From Rostratula benghalensis (taxonomy: Eukaryota > Chordata > Aves > Charadriiformes > Rostratulidae): a DNA stretch of 64,000 nt. The notes beneath the pieces were generated by a model. That model was not told where the DNA came from. It was given only the letters and a program-made list of their open reading frames with translations, and made no database searches. Positions 14,001 through 26,400 of this stretch are shown here, piece after piece. Made by a program: the position numbers and the translations under genes. Location of the stretch: the NCBI GenBank assembly GCA_013399305.1, contig VXAI01000019.1:4340491-4404490 (forward strand), given 5' to 3'. Each line of letters begins with the position of its first letter. Position 1 is the stretch's first letter.

Positions 14001-15437
14001 TTTCTCACATGGAAGCTTCAATGGCACAAAGAAAAAAAAAAACCCACCAAACTTAAATTCTCACACTGACACATTTATAAAAAAACCTGTTTTCATAGCT
14101 AGAACTATCATGAAAGCCAAGATGATGAGCAGAGAAAGCAATAGCTAGGTATGTAGTATCAAATCTGTACTATTATCTTAGAAGACTCTTCTTCCTCAGT
14201 TTCACATAGTTTCATTACAATGAATCTTTTAATTTCAAAGTTTGCTTACTTAGAAACTGCTTCGTGTGTCTAGTAAAGCCTGTCCCAGGACAGAATTCTT
14301 AGGAGTAAGATGCCTTAAAACCAGATGGAAGAATAGAAAATAGCCTTTCCTTCACTGGTGGGAATACACCTTTATTAAGCGGATAAAAGGCTCTAGCTTC
14401 AATCCAGCTCAGCTGGATGCTTTGGTCTAGTATGAAAAAACAGAAGGGAGAATAAAACAAAACACGGATAAAAGACTTTCTTAAAAACAGTCCCTAAAAA
14501 CAAAACTAGGAAATGTGTCACAAGTATCAATTCAGTATTGCCTTTCAAATTTTAGTGGGTTTTTTTTCAGGGATGTAGAAGGAAAATAAAAATAGGAGTG
14601 TATAGACTTAAATCTGAACCCATGATACATTAATAAAGCAGGATCTTGCAATTGCTGGTTGGGAGAGCAGCACCTTGGATTTGAGAGCATGTCTCTCTTC
14701 CATAAAGCAGGCAGAAAGATAATCTTTGATCCAGAGCTGGGTCTCACACAAATGTATGACATCCACTGAAATTAAAGAGCAATCACCTGCCTTTGAAAAA
14801 GGTTAAGCCTGCCCTCCCCCTGCATCTGTCCAAGAGTAGAAGGGACAGGCGAGCTGATGTCAAAATACTAAAGACACATGAACAATATTTACAGACCCTT
14901 AAATTATTTTCACCAACTAGGATTTCTAAAATAAATTTTAAGAAGCAAGAAATAATTCAATAACTTACTAACAGGAATTTGGAAGAAACCTCTCAAGTGA
15001 GCAATACAATAATAATTTTTCACACTGGTAACTCAGAGCCCAATACAGTAAATCTTATATTTCTGAATCCTTTTCTACTGAAGCACACGGAAGAAGAATT
15101 CACTATTTGAGACTGCCAGTACTCAATGAAAAAGAAAATTCAAATTGCACATGAAAGAACTCTTTAAACGAATACGGGTAATATGCTATGTATTTCCAGA
15201 TATGAATTAAAAAAAAAAAGAGTGGGGGGGAAGGGTACCAAGCACAAGTGTTTACTCACACCAGAAATTATGAATGCTTTGAACATGCATTTTATTCTTC
15301 CATCTCTCTTACTGCTCTTTCTTGTGCCACAAGAGACTCATCTAGCAGGCTACAGCTAATAAGAAAGGATAACACATGGAATGAACAAAAGTGGGTAAAT
15401 CCTCAGCCATAAGGGGGAGGGGGGGAAGTGGAGAGGG

Positions 15438-15463
15438 AAAAAAAAAAAAAAAAAAAAAAAAAA
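15438..15463 (+). repeat. Poly-A tract (26 A)
   Basis: Uninterrupted A run preceded by a G-rich stretch (GGGGGAGGGGGGG). It generates lysine- or phenylalanine-rich spurious open frames on the two strands. Confidence 0.9.
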
Positions 15464-16292
15464 GAAAACCACCACCAAAAAAACCTCTCACAATCAAGAA
15501 AAACCCAAAAAGACCAAACACAAAACACCCAGAACTTAAACAAACAATAAGAAGCACACATGAGCAAAACCACAAAATGCACAAAAACACCAACCAGAAG
15601 CTTTCCTCAAAGGCAGAAAAATTCTGCATATTGTTATCATACCAAAATATATAACCTCATCAGGTTTTATTCTTTTCAAGGTCTCACTACTTGCCATTGA
15701 CTCACTGGGGAAGGGGAGGCAGGGGGCAGGAACCAAACACCAAGAAAACTTCACCTGGTTGCCTGATGAAAGCTGTAGATACCATCCTCGAATAGGCCAA
15801 ACTTTGGGCAAGGAGATACTTAAAGAACATTACCCATGCACATTTTAATTTGCAATTATCACATCTAAAGAGAAATCTGTGACACCATGATAAGAAAGTG
15901 GGTGAACACGCACACCATCACTGAAAAATCCTCCAACCATTTTTGAGCAAAATATAAGGGATAAAAAAAAAAAAATCTGAAAAAAAGCTGATCAGTCACG
16001 AAAACCAAAAGGAATGCAAATTATTTATTCAGTAACACCAACAATCTACAGAAGGCATCTGCAACTACCTTACAAAAAATAGCTGAAGTTTCTACAAAGA
16101 GAAAAGACATCATCAATACCACATTTCTCTTCCTCAGTAGGAGAAATAACACATGACATCAGTCTAGATTTTTCAAGCCATTACCATCAGTGCATGCCAC
16201 GGTCTCAAGTGACTGTAGCTGAAATACTCAGCTGAAGGGCTGGAAAGACTTTTTAGTGCAAAAAACTGTCATATTACAAATAAAACAAGATC

Positions 16293-16832
16293 ACAGAACA
16301 GATTGGGTTGGAAGGGACCATAAAGACCACTCAGTTCCAACCCCTCTGCCCTGGGCAGGGACACCTCCCACCAGCCCAGGTTGCTCCAAGCCCCATCCAG
16401 CCTGGCCCATCCTCCAGGGATGGGGCAGCCACAGCTTCTCTGGGCAACCTGGGCCAGGCTCTCACCACCCTTACAGCAAAGAATTTCTTCCTGTTACCTC
16501 ACCTAAATCTCCTCTCTTTCAGTTTAAAACCATTCATCCTTGCCCTAGGTCTCCCCTCCCTGATCAAGAGTCCCTCCTCATCTCTCCTGGAGCCCCTTTA
16601 GAGACTTAAAGGGGCTTTAAGGTCTTCCTGGAACCTTCTCTTCTCCAGGCTGAACTCCCCCCCACCTCTCTCAGCCTGTCCTCACAGCAGAGGGGCTCCA
16701 GCCCTCAGAGCATCTCCATTGGCCCCCTCTGGACCCACTGCAACAAGTCCACGTCCTTCTGGTGTTGGGTGCCCCAGAGCTGGACACAACACTGCAGGGG
16801 TAGGTGTCTCATCGTGGGGGAGCAGAGAGGGG
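16293..16832 (-). mobile_element. CR1 LINE fragment just upstream of PDLIM3
   Basis: Starts with GATTGGGTTGGAAGGGACC and runs through the CTCTGGGCAACCTGGGCC, CCCTCCCTGATCAAGAG and CAGCCTGTCCTCACAGC blocks to about 16,830. It ends about 0.3 kb before the CRE/TATA-like PDLIM3 promoter. Confidence 0.9.
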
Positions 16833-17133
16833 TGGGGGGAGGTAAACCAAGAGCTTGAGAAGGAAATCTCCTTCAATATTCCCGTTTACATGAAACAGCA
16901 GAGCGTGGCGTAGCCAAAAGCAACGTCATCAGGATGATATCAAAGGAGCACGAGGGCTGCTGCATGAAACCAGGAGGACACCGCACCCCGAGGTTTTACT
17001 GCCTGCCGGGCTGAGGGGAGGCTGAAGGCAGCAGATGAAGCTGCTGTCCGTGTTGTAAACCTTCCAGCAATTCAGGCTTTCTGTGTCCAAGTCTGAGACT
17101 CCCCTCGGTGGGAGGGGAAGCCCGGGGACAGGC

Positions 17134-17160
17134 TGACGTCAGCCCAAGCCCAGGGATAAA
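17134..17160 (+). promoter_or_regulatory. Candidate PDLIM3 core promoter: CRE plus TATA-like box
   Basis: A perfect palindromic cAMP-response element, TGACGTCA, lies at 17134-17141. A GATAAA TATA-like box lies at 17155-17160. A start site about 25-30 nt further on would give a leader of about 145 nt to the PDLIM3 ATG at 17329. No ATG occurs between 17185 and 17328, so no upstream AUG frame is expected. The placement is inferred from motifs only. Confidence 0.45.
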
Positions 17161-17328
17161 GCCCCGTGCGGCAGCCAGGGACCAGTGCCACTTCCCACCA
17201 GGGGACACAAGCTCGGCAGGTGCTCTGCACCCTGCCTCCAACCTCGGGGGAGAAAAACGAAAAAAAAAAACAAGGAAAAAAAGAAACAAACAAAAAAAGG
17301 AGCAGTCACCAAGAGAAACCCCTCCAAA

Positions 17329-17421
17329 ATGCCACAAAACGTTATTCTCCAAGGACCGGCGCCCTGGGGATTCAGGCTCTCGGGAGGAATAGATTTTAAC
17401 CAACCCTTAATCATAACCAGG
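17329..17421 (+). CDS. PDLIM3: PDLIM3 coding exon 1 (PDZ start)
   Basis: Encodes residues 1-31, from MPQNVIL to IITR, including the PWGFRLSGG carboxylate-binding loop of the PDZ domain. Donor is AGG|GTACGT and the phase is 0. The leader upstream is A-rich and has no ATG. Confidence 0.96.
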
Positions 17422-20400
17422 GTACGTACTCTTTCCATTTCCTCTCTATTAATTGCACTTATTAGTTGCTGCAGGGCTTTGCCTTTTACTTTTCCAGCGT
17501 TCAGAGGTGCAGAGGAGGCTGCTCAGGAGTAGCTCAGGAAGGAGCCGTCGGTCCCGAGGAGAGCCAGCTGAATCCTAACAGTTTTTGCAACTTTTGCAGG
17601 ACTTGCTTTATTGGTCCAAGAGGCTTTAACAGGGTTTCTACTTTATGTCTCAAAAATTGAATTGAAGTGCCTTGGCAGCAGGGAGGGAAAAAAAAGAAAG
17701 AAAGAAACAAACAAAAAAAAAAATACCACCCCCCAACCACTCTGGCGTGATTTCCCCAGATGAGAAAATTTTGAGGTTTGAGCCTACTAAAAAGCCAGAC
17801 CCCACTTTTATCATTTTCCAGACTGGCCCCTAGGATGGCGGGGGGGGGAGGGGGGGGAAGCTGTTTGGCAGCAGCTCCTCCTGCCTGGAAGCTTGTGCTT
17901 TGCAAAGTCCCTGCCAACTTCATGAGATTAATCTGCCTCTCGGTTAATTAAGTCAAGCTCTGATGATTGCCAGCAAAGGCAAGAGTACCTTGTTTTCCAA
18001 GTGTTAAGGTCTTAATTTTCAATAAATTGCTGAGTTATTAGAAGGTGAGACAGACCAGAATATGAAGGAGATAGTTCTTCCGTGGTTTTTAGCCATATTT
18101 AGAAACAGCCAATTCACCTTAATTCCCCTAATAAAGGGCAAGAACCCAAGCTGTCATTTTTAATTTTTCCCCCCCCCCATGGATTTTGAACTATTAATTG
18201 CAATTTATTTAAGAAAACAGTTACTGGATGAACGGAGCAAAATGCAAACGGTGTCAGCTGCCCTGCCATCTACAGGCACAGATGCACCCAAAATACAGGA
18301 CATCTATTTTGATAATCCTGGGTTCAATGCACATCACACTAGAGTTAGTTCTCCTTACACTTCTGCTGCCTTTCAGATCCTCAGACACACTGTGTGCTCC
18401 ATGATCCTCCAAATCACCCATGCTTTTTCTTTTTTTTTCCCCCTTTTTGTTTTTTAAAGCCCTGCACTATGACTCAATACATACACTATGCCTGGTATTA
18501 AATAAACGTCAAGAGCCTTGAAGGATGGGTACTTCTGGTGATGCCTTGCAATAAATGTGCTTCTAAACAAGAGTCTGGAGAAGGTTTAAGGACCTACTTT
18601 TCACATATTATACTCATTAATTTCATTTATCACTTCTTCCAGTTTTATACATGCACCCAAGATTTTACTCATTTTAAACAGAAGTAAGCCAGAATGCTAT
18701 TATTTGACAGAATGGAACTTCATAACAAATATTCATAGGACACAGCAAAACTTTTGTAGGAAGAGGAGACAAAAAAAAGTTTTAATTAAAAAAAGAAAAA
18801 AAAGGCTCTGGATGTTTTGGGGCCTTCATTGCCTTTTATGGGCCTCCAAAAGAAAAATAGTTTCCATTATCTCTAATGAAAAGTATTTTAGCAGTGTCTG
18901 GTTTGTATTTTCTTTGTGTTTAGATTAAGTGCAGTGAAGTTTAAAACTGCAATAACAAAGGACGTTACTATAAATGTAACTTTCTAAAGAATAAACGACT
19001 TTGCAATTGACTCACACCTACCAAATGCCTCACAAGACACAAGCCACCAGTTTTCAGCATGTTACAGAAACACTCAAAATCACATTTCAACTAGAATTAT
19101 GAAACAAAATATATATGAGGAAACTGGCATGTTTAAGTTTGCTCAGTTCAAGAATATTAATGATAGATTTGTTTAAAAGTATTATTTTTGTTGCCACAGC
19201 GTATGCTTAGAAGAGTCCCTAAATCAGTATTCATGCAGTAGTGACTATTTCTTAAGTTTCCTATGCCTTGGGTTTTGGGGCCCAGGTGTTCCTTTTGTTC
19301 TTCCAGCAGCCCATTCGCATTTGGCTGAACTGTCCTGAATAAAACCCCACAAACTTCTTAGCCATTAAAAAAAAAAAAATTAAAAAAATCAAAAATTTTT
19401 AAAACACCTTTTCAATAAAATAATTGGACATATGTTGAGTTTAGTTGGCTACAGTCCTTGCTCAACAGGAGAAAGCTTTTACCAGGACTTGTCAAGAGAG
19501 ACAGAAAACACACAGGATCATCATCCACCTGTCCAGATGCCACCTCAAAAACCCACCTGCAATTTCCCAAGCAAGGCAACTCTCTCAACTGTTCCCTGCA
19601 AATGCTAAAACCACAGATCATCATCACTGAGAGGGTAGAAAGAACAGGAGGGGACTGTTCCGCTTCTATTAGGATCAGAAACAAGAAACTAATTTGAAAT
19701 AGTGAAAATATTTCTGGAAATCCTTGGAACTTTACGTAGATGCAAAGAAAATACATCGAAGAATAAGATCAAAGCCCTAGTCCCCATGAAACTGGATCAG
19801 TTTATTCTGACCAAATGATAACATTTTGCATTAGGTGTTTAGAGGAATGCAATCCTAGAATTTAAGTCATATCAAATAAAGCATTACAGAAACAACTGAA
19901 ACTTGTAGAGGTTGGAGGGAACGGTGAAGTATCATCAACTCTAGGTTTAAATTCTCTTTTATTATAAACCTTCACAGATCACAATGCAAGTGTTTATATT
20001 AACTCAATTTTATGCCTGCAGACTTTCATAACTCTCTTAAGAAAAGAGAGAGCCTGAAATATTTCTGCAGGAGTGCCACAGTGAGCTTCACCAGTCCATT
20101 AACAGATGCAGAGAGGTTTTCTTCAAAGTTTTCAGACTTTTGAAGTCTGAGGGGGTAAAAGCCTCCAGCTGACCACAGGTACCCAATTTGGAAAGTTTGC
20201 CTGACTTGGTAATAGCACATTGCAGTGGGTCACAGGGAAATCAAAGAGAAGTTTACACGCTGGAATGCAGAAAAAAAAGCCCAGAAAATTCTGAGCTTTG
20301 AGACCCACCTAACAGAGACAAACAGCTGCAAAGAGGGGAGAATTACTCTCCTGGCCCTTTTTTGGCCACTGTTTCAATATTAATGCACACAGACACTGTT

Positions 20401-23400
20401 GAAACGCAGGGGGATTTAAAACTAAGCACTTGAAGGAGTTCAGGGTCGGGATTAAACACGAATAAAGATAAAAATATCATTGCAGTATTATCAGCACATT
20501 TATAATTACTTCAAGATACAACACGAGAGGCCAGGCTGGTAGAAAACACAAACTGCTATTTCTCCCTAAACACAGTAAGGCTGCAGAAATCAGAGTGGAA
20601 ACCATTTAATGCAGACACGTGAAGATAATCGTGGTCTAATTTGAAGTTCAGATGCATAAAACATGTATATGGTCAGCTGACAACAGAACTACAGAGGGTC
20701 TGGCAGAATTAAGAACTTGCTTTTTCCCCCATAAGCAATCCTATAGCTGGTTACAGGCCCACTCCCTCCCTCTCTCCCCAGCCCAGCAGGAAAGAGGGAA
20801 GTAGAGGGAAGTTTATTTTCTCTATCAATTTTCAGATGTGCATGGTGCTTCAACAGCTGAATATTGCAAGTTTTTGTTTATTTGGGATATTTTTTTTCAG
20901 ATTACACCTGGAAGCAAGGCTTCAGCTGCCAACCTGTGCCCTGGTGATGTGATTATAGCTATCGATGGTCTAGGCACAGAGAACATGACACATAATGATG
21001 CCCAGGAAAGAATTAAAGCAGCTGTACATCAGCTTTCTTTAAAAATAGAGAGGTATGTGCATATGCTTCTGCAAGAAGGTGCTACCTAAACAGCTGACCA
21101 CAGAATCATAGAATGATTTCGGTTGGAAGGGACCTTTAAGACCACCCAGTGCCAACCTTAGGGACACCTCCCACCAGCCCAGGTTGCTCCAAGCCCCATC
21201 CAGCCTGGCCTTGAACCCCTCCAGGGATGGGGCAGCCACAGCTTCTCTGGGCAACCTGGGCCAGGCTCTCACCACCCTCACAGCAAATTTCTTCCTCATA
21301 TCTCATCTACATCTCCCCTCTTTCAGTTTAAAACTGTTACCCCTCATTCTATCACTATATGCCCTGATAAAAAAAATCCCTCTCCAGCTTTTTTATATAT
21401 ACACATGCACATATAATACATATATATTCATGTTATACAGTACAATTATTATATAGTGTACCTATTTTAAATGGCTTTCAGAATTTGATGTTTGGACTTG
21501 ATGATCCCAAGGGCCTCTTCCAACCTGAATGATTCTGTTATTCTATGATTCTAATTTCACAAAACCTTCAAAATCACAAGCACCCAGACCTACCTCACCA
21601 ACTCCAGATCAGGCGAGACTCCCCAGAACAGGTCTCCATGTGCACAAGGAGAACAGTTTCCCTCAGGCCATACCACCTTCTGCCTCTGCTGACTCCACCA
21701 GCTCAAATGTTCGTATTTGGGGAAAATGACAAAACCCCCAGCTGTCACCTGCTCAGTTCCCTCCCTGCTCCATCACTCCCCCAGCCCCAGGTGCTGCTCA
21801 TTGCCTCCTGCCATACCCTCCCAGATAAGGAAAGAAACCTCACATCAGGCTTTCATAAAGGGTGACAAAAGAAGGGTTTTAATGCCACGCTCTTCACTCA
21901 TGGCACCGTATTAACCCCAATACAGGACTCTCAAAGCAATGTTAAAACCAAGACAAACTAAAAAAAACTCTCCTACCTAAACTGCAAGAGTCCGAAAACT
22001 TTTTTGCACTCACTTCTCTCAACTAAAGCTACCAAAAAAAAATAAAAAAAAAAATCCCACACCCAAAAAACCCAACCACACCAACCTAATTAAGGTTGCT
22101 CAGCCTTTAATAAGACTCACCTGGTGCACTCTTCCAGCTGGCTCCAAGAGCCAGACACCTCTGACTGACCCCAGGCCCTCAAGGAGGACCAGAGCTTTAT
22201 TCCAGCTGACCACAATATTCCTGTCCAAGTACAGAAGGGTCTGGGGAGCTTGGAAGGAGCATTGGTAATTACTGGAGCATATACCACTGCTAAAAAAATA
22301 CCTGCAGTTAATTGCAGGTTCTCTTACCAATTGATATATGCTATTTAGCAATTCTTTTAGGAAGTAATTTTCAAAATATTCTAAGTTTAATTCCCTCTAT
22401 GAGATATGTACATATTTTTAAAATGCCAAAGATTTGTATTTATATAATTAAATGTACTAGATTAATATTTAATGTTCATATTAAACTATTTTAAAATTCA
22501 CTACTAAATTCTAAATTTTCCATGTTTTCTCTCTCTGCTGTGGTGATGGAAGGAATCATCTGTGCAGTTTCTGTTCACGATTGAGTGTGTACTTTGCGTA
22601 CCTCCTGCTACACTGGAAAGCAGGTCATATAAAAGAAATTTAGGTTGTTCTGACTTAGCATTATTACCAATATATTCACTTACATGTGCACAATATTCTG
22701 AGGAATTTCTTCTATCAACCATTTAAAAAAATTAAAAAAAAAACAAAACTGTAAAAAAAGCTTGGTCAGAAAGGCACCGATTTCCCTTTGCATTTGGTAA
22801 CTGCTAACAAAATATTTCTCATTGTTTATGGCATACATCAGGTTTTAAAAAGTAAATATACTTTTTACATACTGTTAACATACAGTACACATATCACTGA
22901 AGTACTTTCATGGCAACATGCTAAAAAAGCATAGAACACACTGCGAATTTTGAAGCTGTGCTGTATTTTACAGGGACATACACAACTCCAGAGTAATTCA
23001 AGTTAACTAAATTCTGGCTGTCTTCCTTTCTAGGGCAGGAACTAAATTATGGTCCCCACAAATTTCAGAAGATGGCAAAGCACATCCCTTCAAGATAAAT
23101 TTGGAAGCTGAACCACAGGTATGAATTCTTAAAAGTCACCTAATCGTTTCCATTCACCTTTTTATACTCTGAGCGATCTCCCTGGTGGTCATGAAAATTA
23201 TTTGAATAGCACTTCATCCATTATCAGTTTAAATTAATATGAGCTACCATGACTGTGATATGTATGAACATCATTTTATCTGACTGGATGTTTTTGACTT
23301 TTCAGCTATAATTCAATCAAAACATTAACAAGCTACAACACATTCTCCTTTTTCTTTAAAACTGAACATATTTCTATAGTTTTATTATTGAAAGAAAATA

Positions 23401-26400
23401 TCTCCTTTTATTCTGATATAGTTTAAGTTGCTTTAACTCATTTAGAGATTCATTATTATACACAGAGTTCTTCAATCAGGAATAAATGTCAAGTAACAAA
23501 GCAGTATGCTCATTGCATCACAAAAGTCATTGCTAAACAGAGAGATCCATCCATGTCAGGTCTCTATTTCCATACATTTTTATACTACACCACAAACCAG
23601 AAAGTGATAGGTTTGTACAAACCCCATGTACTGATCAGTAACCAAACGATTCATCACTTCTGGCCAACAAAGTCCTTGGTTCTCATACCTGGGCAGAGCA
23701 AATCCAATCAACCAAAAACCTCCCCAAACTCCCACCCAGCCCCTTGCACCAAGCCATGAGCTGAAGTCTCCATATTGTCAGTTGTTAATTAGCTAGCCAC
23801 TGTCTGCAATCAGTGCTTAATTCCTTTGTCATCCCTCCTCAACCTACATGGACATTCACTGCTCCCTCAGGAGAGGGGAGAGAAGAGCACTCTGCTGATC
23901 CTGGCCTTCCAGGATCAGAACAAGTGTTGTCAAAGTCTTTTTCTGCGCTATCCTAGAAAAATGTGAGTGCAGATTCCACCACAGAAAATTCTGTGCAATA
24001 AAGATTTCTACCAATTCTGCTCTCATCAAGACACTCCCAAACATGAATATGGCATTTCAGTGTTCTCTCTCTTCTTACCATACTAAAAAACCTGAATTAA
24101 GTGATACACCAAACTCCATCTGAAGTAACTTATCCTCTTCAGCAGTTGGAGACAGTACTGAGTGAAGGAACAAAGCTATCTTAAATGCATATATTTGTGG
24201 AGTAACTAAGATATAGATAAAATAAATAGCAGTGGAACAAATTCACTAAAAAAAGCTGCAGAGAAAACCATGTAGGCATGTATGACAGGAGAGTAATCCC
24301 TTTACGTGAAAGCTACATTCCTAAAAAGGACACTTACTTAAAAATAAATCACGAGATTTCACTCCGTGCTCTTTGGCAGAGTATTGAAAAGCAGTCTCCA
24401 CTGGGCAATAAGAACTGCTTCTCCTAAACTAAATAGCCAAGCCCTTCATCCTTCTATGTCTCCCTCTTTCCTTCCTCAAAAAATCCAGAATACTGAATGT
24501 ATTTAACAAATAATAGGCTCCAGAAAATTAGCAATGCTTGTAAACAACTTTGCCAAACCATTCTGGGGTTTATTTACATTTTAGATTAAATTCTTCCATC
24601 CAAGAATATACATCACTCTGATCTCCCTGTGGAAAAAGAAAATGTATAGCCTTTTTTTCTACAATTGCTGAAATTTTAAATTTTACTGCATATTTAGTCA
24701 CAACACACAAGACCCAGCAGTGTGTATTCCCATGGTGAAAAAGGAACATCAAAGTTTCTTTAACCTTGGATGACAAATTACTGTACAACTATAACCTCTG
24801 CTGTTTAGGTGATAATAGAGTTTGCTGAAGGCCAACCATAAATAAAAGCACTGAGGATGACCCAGACGACCACAGGAAAATCCAAAAGCAGTCTAGTATT
24901 CCTTGAAATATAAAACACTTTTATCCAAAAGTATTGCACACTTTGGCTGGTGTGCAGAAATGGAAAATCAGGGAGTTCTATAAAAAGCATTTCCTCCTGT
25001 TACATAATTACAGTCACTGAAAAGGTCAAAGATATTATAAATGTAGTCAGATTTTTTCACTCTTGCCAGACAGTCATTTTAAAGTTCCCCAGGAAAGTTT
25101 TGCAAAGGGAAGCCAATGATTTAAAATACGTTATAAGCCAACTAAATAACAACAACAGACAAAGAATTACACAATTTTGCAAGCAAATAAGAGCCAGTTA
25201 TAAATGAAGGTTAAAAGTATTTTAAATCCCTCAGCAATTTGACAAAATGTTTGCCCAAAGAATGCGTATTTTAGCTTCAGTAAACGAAAATTACTCCACA
25301 GATGCTTGGAGATGGTTATGTGAAAACTGATAAGCAAATAAATATTGTGCCTCCCTGCAGCTGTGGGACAGGGCACCTTTACACCCCAGCAAAGTTTTGC
25401 ATTAGGCTGAGCACCCCCAGGGAGTCATTTGGAGTCTGATACCAGAAATTGTCACAGCACAATGAAAGCCTTCCCTAATTTTTTTCCTCCGGGAAGAGGA
25501 AACCAAAGCAAAAATTATAGTAAATCACAGCAGTAAGTTACACATTCCCACATAAAAACCAGCCACCTGAGTTCATGAGTCTGGAGCAACCTGTACTGTG
25601 ATGGATAAATAATAGGAAATAATAGACTACTTGAAGCATTACTAACACATTCAAACCATATTCTGTATAAAAGCAATTTAGAACATAAGGTTCTCAAAGA
25701 ATACAACTAGGAAGAGAAAATATAACAATAAACAATAAAAATGGCAAACTGCATCTTCTAAAATTATTTTTTAAATCCTTGCTGCTGTACTGTCAATGTA
25801 AAACAAGACTATGACCTATAATTTTCTTCTCAGTTACAATCCCTTAAACCTCATTTAAAATCAGTTTGTTTCCATTAACACAATTCCTTGAATTGTTTTT
25901 ATTTGGGCTTTTCTTTTTTGCTTCTTTTCTTGAGTGTGACTGGGCTTTTGGCCATGAAGGACGTTACAAGTTCCTGGGAGATACAAATTATAATATACAC
26001 ATATATAAGTATAAAAATCTAAAAATAAAACCAAACAACAACAACAAAACCATAATAAAACACCGCCACTATTCTGAAGAGTAAGTTTATAGTCTGTTGC
26101 CACTTACAAGGAGGTTTTCAAACAAAATAGTTATGCTAGTCTAGGGCCAACTCCCTCTTCCATAACAGCATTCAGTGATGAAGATTTTAATCACCACCAA
26201 AATGTGGACATCTGTGTACCCTCACTGCAATTATCCCCAAGGAATATGGTCCAGGTTGGATGCATTTCTACAGCCATTGGGGGCTACTTTCATTCTATTC
26301 CTGATACCCACATCAATGCAAAATGTAATTAGCCCCGCAAAAAGGACATCAATCAGCTAGGAAAAACTTTAAGAAATTAAATGCTGTAATTCTCAAATAT

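Larger units (their letters stand above)
1..17150. other. Gene-poor region upstream of PDLIM3
   Basis: No exon of a recognised protein could be read on either strand. Open frames here are short (at most about 118 codons), often overlap CR1 copies or homopolymers, and resemble no protein I know. In human the neighbour on this side of PDLIM3 is SORBS2, but no SH3 or SoHo-domain exon is visible, so this is probably intergenic. The region holds five CR1 fragments on the - strand, A- and C-homopolymers and a CpG-rich patch near 3.8-4.1 kb. An untranslated or noncoding RNA exon could be missed by eye. Confidence 0.7.

Noticed and set aside
17185..17328. 48-codon in-frame N-terminal extension of PDLIM3
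   Set aside because: It begins at GTG, not ATG, and encodes Lys-rich translation of the A-rich leader. The ATG at 17329 matches the human protein start.
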